A stretch of DNA of 64,000 bases. Source: Bacillota bacterium. Lineage in GTDB: Bacteria; Bacillota; Clostridia; Acetivibrionales; DSM-27016. Of this stretch, positions 8,744-17,882 are shown piece by piece. Each line of letters begins with the position of its first letter. The stretch's first letter is position 1. Under the pieces are notes generated by a model, which was not told where the DNA came from, ran no database searches, and saw only the letters and a list, made by a program, of their open reading frames with translations. The DNA is taken from positions 124,001 to 188,000 of the forward strand of contig JAEWDM010000016.1 of assembly GCA_023390115.1 (NCBI GenBank), in the 5' to 3' direction. The position numbers and the translations under genes were made by a program.

Positions 8744-9727
8744 TTGGATATACAATTTTATAACTCCATACAGGTAGTGGTCTTTGTCGCAACCTTTTTT
8801 CTTGCGTTGGTTGCGGCGCCGATTTTTATTCCAATGCTGGCAAGGCTGAAATTCGGCCAGACTGTCAGAGACGACGGGCCGGCCACGCATTTGAAAAAGA
8901 CGGGGACACCTACTATGGGAGGAGTAATTTTTTTGATACCGCTGCTTCTGGTAGGCATATTTTTTGCCAGGTATAATGCTGAAATTTTGCCGCTTGTACT
9001 TGTTACCATAGGCTTTGGTGCAATAGGATTCATTGATGACTTCATTAAGGTTGTAAAAAAGCGCAAGGATGGGCTTTATGCAAGGCAGAAAATGCTGGGG
9101 CTTTTGATTATATCCACCGCCTTTATCCTTTATCTGGCTCTTGGAACGGATGTTGATACAGATATATCAATACCCTTTTTCGGGACTGTAAATTCCATAT
9201 GGTTTTTCGTGCTGTTTAATGTTTTTGTACTTATTGCAACTACAAACGCAGTAAATATTTCAGACGGTCTGGATGGTCTTGCCACAGGAATGACGCTTAT
9301 AGTAATGGTGTTTTTTACCGTTGTAGCAATGACGAGGCCTGAATGGGATTATGTAAAAATCTTTTCAGCCTCGGTAGCAGGCGGATGTCTGGGCTTTCTT
9401 ACATTTAATATACATCCCGCAAAGGTATTTATGGGAGACACCGGCTCGCTTGCCCTTGGAGGTGCGGTGGCTTCTACGGCAATTATGCTTAAAATGCCAT
9501 TTATAATACTTGTGGTGGGTGCCGTTTATGTTATTGAGCTGCTGTCTGTTATAATTCAGGTTGTATCCTTTAAGCTGAGAGGGAAAAGGGTGTTTAAAAT
9601 GGCTCCCCTGCATCATCACTTTGAGCTTTGCGGGTGGAAGGAGACTAAGGTAGTAGCTGTTTTTTGGGTGGCGACACTTTCCTGCTGCATTGCGGGACTG
9701 GTAGTGCTTGGATTTAGATTTTTTTAG
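8744..9727 (+). CDS. mraY: Phospho-MurNAc-pentapeptide translocase MraY
   Basis: 327 residues with about ten membrane helices. MraY moves phospho-MurNAc-pentapeptide onto undecaprenyl phosphate to make lipid I. Hallmarks present: HLKKTGTPTMGG, the Asp pair in GFIDDFIKV, NAVNISDGLDGLATG, FMGDTGSLALGG and the PLHHHFE loop. The start is TTG at 8744 after a GAGGTG site. In most Firmicute dcw clusters murD follows mraY; here ftsW follows directly. Confidence 0.96.
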   Translation: MDIQFYNSIQVVVFVATFFLALVAAPIFIPMLARLKFGQTVRDDGPATHLKKTGTPTMGGVIFLIPLLLVGIFFARYNAEILPLVLVTIGFGAIGFIDDFIKVVKKRKDGLYARQKMLGLLIISTAFILYLALGTDVDTDISIPFFGTVNSIWFFVLFNVFVLIATTNAVNISDGLDGLATGMTLIVMVFFTVVAMTRPEWDYVKIFSASVAGGCLGFLTFNIHPAKVFMGDTGSLALGGAVASTAIMLKMPFIILVVGAVYVIELLSVIIQVVSFKLRGKRVFKMAPLHHHFELCGWKETKVVAVFWVATLSCCIAGLVVLGFRFF

Positions 9728-9761
9728 TATAATAACGCTTGGTCTGTTTTGGAGGTAATTG

Positions 9762-10871
9762 ATGAAATCGAAAAAGCCTTTTGATTTCTGGATATTTATG
9801 ACGGTGTTGATTTTATTGGCATTGGGGACTATAATGGTATTCAGTGCCAGTGCGCCTTGGGCATATAATAATAATGACGGGGACGCTTATTTTTACCTTA
9901 AAAAACAGCTAATGGTTCTTCCTGTCGGCTTTGCGGCCATGATTGTGGCAATGAATTTCAACTATAAGAAGCTGGGAAAGCTGTCCCCGGTTCTTTTGGT
10001 TATAAGCATAGTTTTGCTGATAGTTGTTGCTATACCCGGAATAGGGGTTGAGGCCAACGGAGCCAGAAGATGGATAAATATAGGCCCCGGCTTTCAGCCG
10101 TCGGAGTTTGCAAAAATGGCTGTAATAATTTTCTTTTCCTACAGCCTTTCAAAGAGAAAGGATCAACTAAGCTCCTTTTCAAAAGGGCTGCTTCCATATC
10201 TTGTGATTATCGGTGTGGTGGCACTGCCTCTGGTGCTTCTCCAAAAGCACTTAAGCGCCACACTTGTTATTGTTGCCGTTTCATGCGTAATTTTATTTTG
10301 TGCCGGAGCAAAAATCAAGCACTTTTTACTTATGGCAATTCCGGCTGCGGCAGGTCTGGCGGCAGCTATCATAATAGAGCCGTTTAGAATGAAAAGGATA
10401 TATTCGTTTCTGGACCCGTTAAGTGATCCTCAGGGAAGCGGATGGCAGATTAAAAACTCCCTTTATGCAATTGGTTCAGGAGGGCTTTTTGGAAAGGGAC
10501 TGGGAAAGAGCATGCAAAAATTTCTGTACCTGCCTGAACCGCATAATGATTTCATACTTTCGGTTCTCGCCGAGGAGCTGGGTTTCATAGGTGTGTTTGT
10601 TGTGTTAATCCTTTTCCTTATACTGATCTGGAGAGGAATAAAGGTTTCCATAAACGCTCCCGATGCTTTCGGAAGCCTGATGGCTATAGGCATTACATCT
10701 CTTATTGCAATACAGGTTATAATAAATGTTGCCGTGGTGACCTCTTCAATGCCTACAACAGGTATGCCTCTTCCTTTTTTCAGCTATGGAGGGACATCGC
10801 TTCTTTTCCTTATGGCGGAAGTGGGGATCCTTCTGAATATATCCAGGTATGCAAACTATGATCGATTATAG
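9762..10871 (+). CDS. FtsW/SpoVE SEDS peptidoglycan polymerase
   Basis: 369 residues, polytopic, SEDS family. Signature segments include IMVFSASAPWAY, FQPSEFAKM, LPEPHNDFILSVLAEELGF and the C-terminal TGMPLPFFSYGGTSL. The FFSYGGTS form and the position between mraY and murG fit FtsW or its sporulation paralogue SpoVE; the two cannot be told apart here. The ATG at 9762 follows GGAGG by 6 bases. Likely partner of the SpoVD-type PBP encoded at 3552. Confidence 0.9.
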   Translation: MKSKKPFDFWIFMTVLILLALGTIMVFSASAPWAYNNNDGDAYFYLKKQLMVLPVGFAAMIVAMNFNYKKLGKLSPVLLVISIVLLIVVAIPGIGVEANGARRWINIGPGFQPSEFAKMAVIIFFSYSLSKRKDQLSSFSKGLLPYLVIIGVVALPLVLLQKHLSATLVIVAVSCVILFCAGAKIKHFLLMAIPAAAGLAAAIIIEPFRMKRIYSFLDPLSDPQGSGWQIKNSLYAIGSGGLFGKGLGKSMQKFLYLPEPHNDFILSVLAEELGFIGVFVVLILFLILIWRGIKVSINAPDAFGSLMAIGITSLIAIQVIINVAVVTSSMPTTGMPLPFFSYGGTSLLFLMAEVGILLNISRYANYDRL

Positions 10872-10906
10872 CCGTATGGCATAAATTTAGTAAATGAGGT
10901 GAGCTT

Positions 10907-12016
10907 TTGAAGGTATTGATAGCCGGTGGAGGCACTGCCGGGCATATAAATCCCGGTATATCCATAGCAAAGCATATTAAAGATAAAAACCCGGATGCCC
11001 GGATAGTATTTGCAGGGACAAAAAGGGGCCTTGAAACTGTGCTTGTCCCCCGTGAGGGCTTTGAGCTTAGGCTTATAACTGTAAGGGGCTTTAAGAGAAA
11101 GCTGTCGGCAGACACGTTTATAGCCGTAAAGGAGCTTTTTCAGGGTATAATAGAAGCGCGAAGGATTATTAAAGACTTTAAGCCCGATGTGGTTATAGGC
11201 ACAGGGGGTTATGTCTGCGGCCCTGTCCTGTTTACTGCCTCAAGAATGAAAATTCCTACGCTTATACATGAGCAGAATGCGTTTCCGGGAGTTACCAACA
11301 GAATACTTTCCCGCTTTGTGAATGCCGTGGCCATAAGCTTTAAGGAGTCAAAGGACTATTTTAAGCCTGCAAAGGCGCTTTCCTTTACAGGCAATCCCGT
11401 GAGACAGGAAATGGCTTCCGCAAACAGGACGGAAGCCAGAAAAAATCTCGGTCTGCCTTTGGATCAGCGCGTGGTAGTGGTTATGGGAGGAAGCAGGGGT
11501 GCTGAAAGAATCAATGATACTGTGGCGGATATGGTTTTGAAAAATCTTAAGGACAATGGCTGCAGGCTTGTATTTGCTACCGGAGAGGGACAGTTTGAAA
11601 GGGTAAATAACAGGCTTAAGGACGCAAATCCGCAATATGTACAGGTTGTTCCATATATTTATGATACCGCAAACGTTATGGCTTCGGCAGACCTTGTAAT
11701 ATGCCGTGCGGGGGCCATAACCACAAGCGAGCTGACTGTTCTGGGCGTGCCTTCGATATTGATTCCCTCGCCCTATGTTACCGCAAATCACCAGGAGTAT
11801 AATGCGAGGGCTCTGGAAAAGCAGGGTGCAGCCGTTGTAATTCTTGAAAAGGATTTGAGCTGCGATATATTATACAATCAGATGACAGAGCTGCTAAAGG
11901 ACAAGGAGCAGCTTGCAAAAATGTCCAGAAACGCAAAAAAAATGGGCATATCAAATGCCTGTGAGAAGATATATGAAATTATTACGGAAATCACCAACAC
12001 GGCAAGAGAGATATAG
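10907..12016 (+). CDS. murG: MurG N-acetylglucosaminyltransferase (lipid II synthase)
   Basis: 369 residues, GT28/GT-B fold, peripheral on the inner membrane face. The GGGTAGHINPGISIA loop starts at about residue 6; GTGGYVCGP, HEQNAFPG, GGSRGAERIND and the UDP-GlcNAc-binding CRAGAITTSELTVLGVPSI complete the family signature. It attaches GlcNAc to lipid I. The start is TTG after GAGGTG. A 40-bp hairpin and about 200 bases separate it from murA. Confidence 0.95.
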   Translation: MKVLIAGGGTAGHINPGISIAKHIKDKNPDARIVFAGTKRGLETVLVPREGFELRLITVRGFKRKLSADTFIAVKELFQGIIEARRIIKDFKPDVVIGTGGYVCGPVLFTASRMKIPTLIHEQNAFPGVTNRILSRFVNAVAISFKESKDYFKPAKALSFTGNPVRQEMASANRTEARKNLGLPLDQRVVVVMGGSRGAERINDTVADMVLKNLKDNGCRLVFATGEGQFERVNNRLKDANPQYVQVVPYIYDTANVMASADLVICRAGAITTSELTVLGVPSILIPSPYVTANHQEYNARALEKQGAAVVILEKDLSCDILYNQMTELLKDKEQLAKMSRNAKKMGISNACEKIYEIITEITNTAREI

Positions 12017-12060
12017 ATTACATAAAGCCTTCTACCAGTCCGGCTGGACAACACGCCAAC

Positions 12061-12097
12061 ACGGGACATTCCTCGACAAAGGAGAGGAGTGTCCCGT
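12061..12097 (+). other. Strong hairpin between murG and murA
   Basis: ACGGGACA-TTCCTC pairs with GAGGAG-TGTCCCGT around a short loop. No T-run follows, so termination is uncertain; partial attenuation or mRNA processing is as likely. Confidence 0.6.
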
Positions 12098-12220
12098 TCC
12101 CCTTCTCTGTCACAATTTTATATGCCATGCATAGAATAATAATGTGCTTAAACGTGCGAATATAAATGTTTTTTGTTGCCATATGCCGTATTCCACCGCG
12201 TTTTATGGAGGTGTATTTTT

Positions 12221-12595
12221 GTGAGCAGAATAGAGGTGATCGGTGGGCAGAAACTAAAAGGGGAAATAACTGTTGAGGGTTCCAAGAATGCTGTTTTACC
12301 TGTTTTAGCTGCAACTGTTCTAAATGGAGGCATTAATATAATAAAAAATTGCCCTAAATTAAAAGATGTAGAAATAATGTTTGAAATATTAAAAAATATA
12401 GGATGCAAGGTTGTGGTGGAGGATAATACGGTAATTGTAGACTCTTCAACCATAAGCAGTACGGAAATATCCCAAGAGCTTGCCACTGAAATGAGATCCT
12501 CGGTTATATTCATAGGCCCTATGCTGGCGCGGTGCGGAAAAGTGAGTATATGCTACCCAGGAGGGTATGTATACACTGTGTATAATATCATTTAA
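12221..12595 (+). pseudogene. murA: murA, 5' fragment (UDP-GlcNAc 1-carboxyvinyltransferase), interrupted
   Basis: The GTG at 12221 follows GGAGGTG. The protein begins as normal MurA: IEVIGGQKLKGEITVEGSKNA with the conserved SKNAVLPVLAA, and continues to RSSVIFIGPMLARCGKVSICYPGG. Full MurA has about 420 residues; here the similarity stops after YPGG (about residue 115), and nine unrelated residues lead to a stop at 12593-12595. In MurA this point is normally followed by a CEIGPRP-like segment that contains the catalytic cysteine, so the product must be inactive. No 3' part of murA occurs in the window. The break coincides with the left att-like junction. A second, intact murA elsewhere would be expected, as many Firmicutes have two. 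Confidence 0.88.
12545..12585. other. attL-like junction (murA / element)
   Basis: The left half is murA coding sequence ending TACCCA-GG (12554-12561). The right half carries TACACTGTGTA (12572-12582), inside a 15-bp perfect palindrome, 10 bases from the GG. The same TACAC-N-GTGTA motif occurs at mirrored distance in the right junction at 50965-50975. The 9-bp core GGGTATGTA (12563-12571) recurs at 50989-50997. Identified by pairing with the right junction; crossover at GG 12560-12561 is inference. Confidence 0.7.
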
Positions 12596-13152
12596 AAACC
12601 CATGCTGTTGTTGACTAACATTGACAACTATTTCATATTATGTTAGTATGTATACATAAATAGTATAATTTATATGGAGAGGGTATTTGAAATATTATAC
12701 TTTCAATATTTAGACATATTTTTGCACACTATCTTCTAAAATATCTGCTAAAGCACCTGCTTAAACTATCCTGCCCTCATATAAACAATTAAGCTATTGT
12801 ACAAGTATCAGTTATTGCATTATAGAAAGTTGATTTGGGCTATTTTGGAGGATTATCAGCAGATAAATATATATAAAAGTTTATTTCGTGAGATTTACAT
12901 AAAATTCAAGTCATTAATTTAAAAAAATTTTTGATTTAAAAAATCAGACTTTTTTATCTGTGTATACCCCGCCATAATTCATACAAGCTACTTCTTTTCT
13001 ATAATGCAAAAATAATAAGAAAAAAGGCGTAGCCTTATCAAAGACGATTGTGCGCCTTATATGCAAATATAATTTCAGCATGAATTTTAAAAAGCGTAAG
13101 GTGGATATGCTGAAGCTTGATTTAAGAAAAAGACATTAAGGAGGACGGGGAA
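12596..13152 (+). promoter_or_regulatory. Non-coding stretch with sigma-A promoter and palindromic operator inside the left element end
   Basis: TTGACA at 12621-12626, a 17-nt spacer and TAGTAT at 12644-12649 form a near-consensus promoter pointing right. A perfect 12-bp palindrome, TATGTATACATA (12647-12658), overlaps the -10 box and could be an operator. It is followed by a GGAGAGGG site and a TTG-started frame of only eight codons. The rest of the stretch is AT-rich, with a weak hairpin at about 13022-13060 (AAGGCG pairing with CGCCTT). It is the only clear promoter ahead of the PKS gene. Confidence 0.6.
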
Positions 13153-16100
13153 ATGGCAGACACTAATACGGAAAGTGTTTTGGAGGGCATAGCGGTTATA
13201 GGAGTTTCGGGGCGTTTTCCAGGGGCCAAAAATACGGCTGAATTTTGGGACAGGCTAAAAAACGGGCAGGAATGCATAACTTATTTTTCAAAGGAAGAGG
13301 CAAGAGCTTGCGGCATAGATGAGGAAAGCATAAATGACCCCAACTACGTTTTTGCAGGAGGTATATTGGAGGATATTGAGCTGTTTGATGCCGATTTTTT
13401 CAGTCTCAATCCCAGAGAGGCTGAGAATCTTGATCCTCAGCAAAGGCTATTTTTAGAGTGCTGTTATGAGGCGCTGGAGGACGCCGGGCATTCATGCAAT
13501 GACTACAATTATCCCATAGGAGTATATGCGGGCAGCAATATGAGCTACTATTTTCTTTACCACCTTTTTAATAAGCTTGGTGTGAAGGACGATCTTGCAA
13601 TAGCAGTGGGAAATGACAAGGATTATCTGGCAACGAGGGCATCCTATGAATTTAATCTCAAAGGGCCCAGCATTAATATACAGACTGCCTGCTCCACCTC
13701 CATGACTGCAATTGCTATGGCGTATGAGGGACTGTTAAATTACCATTGCGATATGGCGCTGGCAGGAGGTGCGGGGGTAAAGCTTCCGCAAAAAACCGGC
13801 TATATGTTTCAGACAGGCTTTATAGGATCTCCCGACGGGCATACGCGCCCATTTGATGCCGATGCTTACGGAACTATTTTTACCAGCGCGGTGGGCGTTA
13901 TACTTTTAAAGCGTGTAGAGGACGCCATAAGAGACGGAGATCACATATACGGAGTAATTAAGGGAATGTCGGTAAACAATGACGGCTGCACCAAGGTGGG
14001 CTTTACGGCGCCCAGCAGAGAGGGAGAGGCTGAGGTGATTGCGGCTGCACAGAACTTAGCCGGAGTCAATGCGGAGGATATAAGCTACATAGAGGCTCAC
14101 GGCACGGGGACCTCTTTAGGAGACCCTATAGAGGTGTCGGCGCTTACCATGGTATTTGAGCGGCAAACCAGCAAAAAGGAATTCTGTGCAATAGGCTCGG
14201 TAAAAAGCAATATAGGCCATGCAATTTCGGGGGCCGGTGTTTCGGGAATGATAAAAACACTTCTTGCGCTTAAGCATAAGCAAATACCCCCAAGTATAAA
14301 TTTCCGGAAGCCCAATCCCAAGATTGATTTTGAGAACAGTCCCTTCTATGTAAATACAGAGCTTGTTGACTGGCAAACAAATGGAAAGCCCAGGATAGCG
14401 GGAGTAAGCTCCTTTGGCTTTGGAGGGACAAATGTACATGCGGTAGTTGAGGAAGCACCGCCGTCAGAGCAGCATCCTTCCACAAGGCGTTATCAGATAA
14501 TAACGCTGTCGGCAAAGAGCCTTAATGCACTGGATTGCATGTGCGGCAATCTTGCGCGGCACTTTGAGGAAAACCCTGAGATTAATTTGGCGGATGCCGC
14601 ATACACTCTTCATGTGGGGAGAAAAGAGTTTGAATACAGGCGTGCAATAGTTTGCGATAGTGTAAGCGATGCAATCGGCATGTTAAGAGCCGGTAAAGGA
14701 GAGGGGATTTTTTCGGGGCAGGCAAAAAATATAAGCTCTGCCGGCACAGGTGCCGGTGCAGCTGTAGACAAGGAGCTGGGACAAAGGGAGGCTCTGGAAT
14801 CATTGGCAAGGCTGTGGACTGAAGGCTCCCCCATAGACTGGCTTTCCTTCCATGAAGGTGAAAAAAGGCTTAAGCTGCCGCTGCCCACATATCCGTTTCA
14901 AAGAAAAAGGTATTGGGTGGATCAATACAATATGTCGGAACTGATAAAGAAAAGCAATTTGCCGTCTGGTGGAAGCGGTGATTTAAACAATTGGTTCTAT
15001 ACTCCCCTGTGGAAAAGGGCGAAAAAGCTTCCCTTTGTCAATGAAAAGCTGGATAAGAAGGGCATATGGCTTATATTTGAGGATGAAACGGGGCTGGCTG
15101 AACAAATAAGGAGCCGGCTGCGAGAGGAAGGGATTGAGACGGCAACTGTTTCAATGGCGAGCGGGTATTGCAGAACAGGCAGTTTAAAATATGCAATCAA
15201 TCCCCAAAGCAAAGCAGACCATTTGCAGTTGATAAGGGATGTATTCCATGACAGAAAGCCGGGCCCCATCCTTCATCTCTGGAGTGTCACGGGAGATAAG
15301 CGTTTTAATTCAAGGAGAGAACTCTCCGGGTGGTGCGCAAGGTACGGCTTCGGCAGCCTGCTTTTTCTTGCCCAGGCGCTTGGAGAGTGCATCATAGATG
15401 ATAATATAAGACTTGCGGCCATATCGACGGGTATGCATGCAATATCGGGAGAGAGAGAATGTCAGCCCGAAAAGGCGGTTGTTATAGGTCCATGCAAGGT
15501 AATACCCATGGAGTACAGCAATATTTTCTGCCAGTCTATCGATGTGGACTTGCCTGACAGCAATGCACCGCAGGACAGGCTTGTATCCATGATTTTAGCA
15601 GAGCTTACCGCCAGGAAGCCTGAGACGGCAGTAGCATTGAGGGGTTCGCACAGATGGGTTCAATCCGTTGAAAATATAGAAATTGAAAGCTGCGACGGCG
15701 GCTGCTGGATAAAGGACGGAGGAACATACCTGATTACCGGAGGGCTTGGGGGGATTGGCCTTGCTCTTGCCCGGCATATGGCGCAATTTGCAAAAGTCAA
15801 ATTGATCCTGACAAGGTATTCGGAGTTCCCTTCAAGAGAAAGGTGGCAGGAGTGGATTGACACTCATGACAGCGGGGATAAGACGAGCGGTATTATCGGG
15901 CAGCTCCTGCAAATAGAGGAGCTTGGATGCGAAATTATGGCGGAGGGTGTTGACGTTTCAAGCCTTGAGCATATGAGTGAGCTGATAGACAATGCTAAAG
16001 TGCGGTTTGGCCCGATAAACGGAATTATACATGCTGCGGGAATTTCAATAAACGGCCTGATTCAGGAAAAAGACTTCCGGCTTGCTGAACAGGTGCTTGC

Positions 16101-16830
16101 TCCAAAGGTTTCGGGTATTCTTGTTATAGACGAGCTTATAAGCAGAGACGAGCCGGATTTTATAGTATTATTCTCATCCAGCAGTTCTATTCTTGGAGAG
16201 GCAGGATTTATTGATTACTGCTCGGCGAATTCCTTTTTGGATGCATACGCTCACTACAGGAACACAAAATCAGGCACCTTTACCGTAGCGGTGAACTGGG
16301 ATGAATGGGGCGAGGTAGGTATGGCGGTTAATACCGGGGCCCGAAGCGCAAGAAGAAAAATTACCGTTGCCGAGGGGATGAAGCTGCTTGACCGCATTAT
16401 ATCAGCGCGGTCGTTCGAGCAGGTGGCTGTGGTTCCGGGAGACTTTTTAGGGAGGCTTGAAGAGATTCAGAGCTTCAGGCTTTCACCGGACGGCGAGCAA
16501 AAGCAGAGCGCAAATAAAGCCGTAAGACAGGATAACCGTCCGAATCTGGGTACAGAATATGTGCCTCCCAAAAGTGAGACGGAGAAAGCAATTGCCGACA
16601 TATGGCAGGATCAGCTCGGTGTTTGCCCCGTTGGGGTAAATGATGACTTTTTTGAGCTGGGAGGGCATTCTCTGCTTGCTACCTCAATGATTTCGATTCT
16701 GAGAAAGAAATTTCATAAAAATGTAAATTTGCAAAGCTTTTTCGAAAGGTCCACCGTTGCTCAGTTGGCGGAAATATTGGGCGATTATCAGGAAGATATG
16801 GAAGGAGAATATGAAGAGGGCGAGCTATAG
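13153..16830 (+). CDS. Single-module, AT-less type I polyketide synthase (KS-KR-ACP)
   Basis: 1225 residues. A ketosynthase occupies about 10-430 with the full triad Cys180 (TACSTS), His316 (EAHGTGT) and His356 (NIGHAISG). Next comes a linker with only the ends of an acyltransferase region (ITLSAKSLNALD, then LPLPTYPFQRKRYW) and no GHSxG active site. A ketoreductase follows: NADPH motif GGLGGIGLA at about 861, Ser near 1010 and Tyr1022 in DYCSANSFLDAY. An acyl carrier domain ends the protein with phosphopantetheine Ser1173 in LGGHSLLA. There is no dehydratase, thioesterase or signal peptide. The layout is that of a trans-AT module, so malonyl loading needs an AT encoded elsewhere; none lies in the window. 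An ideal AAGGAGG site precedes the ATG. It is a stand-alone gene, product unknown. Confidence 0.88.
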   Translation: MADTNTESVLEGIAVIGVSGRFPGAKNTAEFWDRLKNGQECITYFSKEEARACGIDEESINDPNYVFAGGILEDIELFDADFFSLNPREAENLDPQQRLFLECCYEALEDAGHSCNDYNYPIGVYAGSNMSYYFLYHLFNKLGVKDDLAIAVGNDKDYLATRASYEFNLKGPSINIQTACSTSMTAIAMAYEGLLNYHCDMALAGGAGVKLPQKTGYMFQTGFIGSPDGHTRPFDADAYGTIFTSAVGVILLKRVEDAIRDGDHIYGVIKGMSVNNDGCTKVGFTAPSREGEAEVIAAAQNLAGVNAEDISYIEAHGTGTSLGDPIEVSALTMVFERQTSKKEFCAIGSVKSNIGHAISGAGVSGMIKTLLALKHKQIPPSINFRKPNPKIDFENSPFYVNTELVDWQTNGKPRIAGVSSFGFGGTNVHAVVEEAPPSEQHPSTRRYQIITLSAKSLNALDCMCGNLARHFEENPEINLADAAYTLHVGRKEFEYRRAIVCDSVSDAIGMLRAGKGEGIFSGQAKNISSAGTGAGAAVDKELGQREALESLARLWTEGSPIDWLSFHEGEKRLKLPLPTYPFQRKRYWVDQYNMSELIKKSNLPSGGSGDLNNWFYTPLWKRAKKLPFVNEKLDKKGIWLIFEDETGLAEQIRSRLREEGIETATVSMASGYCRTGSLKYAINPQSKADHLQLIRDVFHDRKPGPILHLWSVTGDKRFNSRRELSGWCARYGFGSLLFLAQALGECIIDDNIRLAAISTGMHAISGERECQPEKAVVIGPCKVIPMEYSNIFCQSIDVDLPDSNAPQDRLVSMILAELTARKPETAVALRGSHRWVQSVENIEIESCDGGCWIKDGGTYLITGGLGGIGLALARHMAQFAKVKLILTRYSEFPSRERWQEWIDTHDSGDKTSGIIGQLLQIEELGCEIMAEGVDVSSLEHMSELIDNAKVRFGPINGIIHAAGISINGLIQEKDFRLAEQVLAPKVSGILVIDELISRDEPDFIVLFSSSSSILGEAGFIDYCSANSFLDAYAHYRNTKSGTFTVAVNWDEWGEVGMAVNTGARSARRKITVAEGMKLLDRIISARSFEQVAVVPGDFLGRLEEIQSFRLSPDGEQKQSANKAVRQDNRPNLGTEYVPPKSETEKAIADIWQDQLGVCPVGVNDDFFELGGHSLLATSMISILRKKFHKNVNLQSFFERSTVAQLAEILGDYQEDMEGEYEEGEL

Positions 16831-16846
16831 GAGCCCTGGCTTCCAC

Positions 16847-16874
16847 GAACGCAGGCAAATGATTGCCTGCGTTC
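16847..16874 (+). terminator. Hairpin terminator after the PKS gene
   Basis: A perfect 12-bp stem (GAACGCAGGCAA and its complement) with loop ATGA, 17 bases after the PKS stop. The T-run is poor, so efficiency is uncertain. The preceding TTCCACGAACGC resembles the CCACGAA motif repeated in the anf leader. Confidence 0.7.
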
Positions 16875-17205
16875 AGACTATACGGTTTAGGTTTTAACAT
16901 ATCGTATAACGGAGTATGTAAAACAGTGTTTTCTGGTGTCCTCCGGAATAATTTCTACTCTAACTTTAAGAAACAATCTATATATGATGTCTGCGTTCAA
17001 ATTTGTAGTAAGGTAAAAGCATACCTCTGCCAATGTATAATACATAACGATAACTAACAACCTGGAAAATTAAATTATACAACTATTATTGCCTCAACAT
17101 GCAATAAAATTTAATCTGAAGCTCAATACATGGCTTATCTAGGCCGTTTGACTATATTTCAAAGCTGCTTAATGAAAGTTCAGTAAAAAAAAATTGCAAA
17201 AATGC
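16875..17205. other. Gene-free AT-rich stretch before the anf promoter
   Basis: No open frame with a ribosome binding site, no repeat and no convincing site was seen here on either strand. Confidence 0.6.
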
Positions 17206-17233
17206 TTGACAGGACACTTAATAGTGATATAAT
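17206..17233 (+). promoter_or_regulatory. Consensus sigma-A promoter of the anf operon
   Basis: TTGACA at 17206-17211, a 16-nt spacer and TATAAT at 17228-17233: both hexamers perfect. The only genes downstream on this strand are anfH and its neighbours, so transcription from here would carry a leader of roughly 780 nt. There is no consensus sigma-54 site, in line with nif regulation in many Firmicutes. Confidence 0.75.
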
Positions 17234-17498
17234 AAAACCATAAACAAACTAATAAATCCTTACGTTTTAAACATTTTTATTCCAGAATGAATTATAATGG
17301 CTTTGGTTTTACGGTTGCGGTAAATTGTTATCACTGTTAATTATCGGAATTTTGTATCAGGATGTTCTTGCCAATCCACGTTTGCTTGCGAGAATTACAT
17401 GCCTTTAAGCAATATCTCTAAAAATACCCTGGCGTATTTTATTAAACCTTACAGTTTTGTACTAAAGTATTCTTTAAAAAATATAACACAGCTTGTTA

Positions 17499-17882
17499 AA
17501 GAGCAATGCCTAATGCTCTTCAGGATGCCACGGATACCCGCTTTAAGGAGCGCGCGGCAAAAAGGCCTATGGATACCACGAAGATCCATGGGGCTTAAGT
17601 TATATTTAAAATTCCAGTTGTAGCGGTTTTAATAGGGCTTACCCATTTTTTCCTGCATAAAGAGTCCGGACGAAAGCCAGGGAGTTATTATTTAAGATTA
17701 GGGTACGAAAGGGAGGTGATGCCTTAATATATATTTTTGAAAGCATTTATATTAAAAATAACCGTTCAAAAAAAGCTTCATGGATACCACGAATACCCAT
17801 GAAGCGTAGGAAACCTCATATACCCAGTGGCACCAGGTTTATTTGATTTACCCATTTTACATTATAACAGCACGATTAGGGT
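17499..17882 (+). ncRNA. Candidate structured leader RNA of the anf operon with two tandem units
   Basis: Inside the 5' leader of anfH. Hairpin 1 is 17499-17520 (AAGAGCA/TGCTCTT). Unit A: hairpin 17566-17592, TTACCCATTTTT at 17639-17650, GATTAGGGT at 17696-17704. Unit B: hairpin 17775-17805, TTACCCATTTT at 17848-17858, GATTAGGGT at 17874-17882. Both unit hairpins contain ATGGATACCACGAA partly in the loop (17569-17582 and 17780-17793). A third copy, GGATGCCACGGATACCC, is at 17523-17539. ACCC and GGGT within each unit can pair as a second helix. The same elements in the same order twice, with compensating stems, argue for a duplicated RNA domain. It matches no riboswitch class that I can recognise; a molybdate/Moco or nitrogen-status sensor is conceivable but unproven. 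The region has no good coding frame. Confidence 0.6.

Noticed and set aside
12572..12582. TACACTGTGTA as a plain regulator operator
   Set aside because: The same motif at mirrored spacing in the recombinase-side junction makes an integrase arm site the better reading, although a regulator role is not excluded.
16863..17057. 64-codon open frame after the PKS gene
   Set aside because: It starts within the terminator stem, has no ribosome binding site and no family resemblance.
17399..17623. 74-codon open frame inside the anf leader
   Set aside because: No ribosome binding site, no protein-like composition, and it runs through the paired RNA segments.
17660..17720. Cobalamin or c-di-GMP riboswitch in the anf leader (GGACGAAAGCCAGG resembles parts of both)
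   Set aside because: The remaining conserved boxes of either class are missing, and the resemblance is limited to a few bases.
17826..17843. Possible sigma-54 promoter (TGGCAC) in the anf leader
   Set aside because: The -24-like TGGCAC is present, but the -12 region reads TTTAT instead of a TTGC-type box at the right spacing, and a perfect sigma-A promoter exists upstream.
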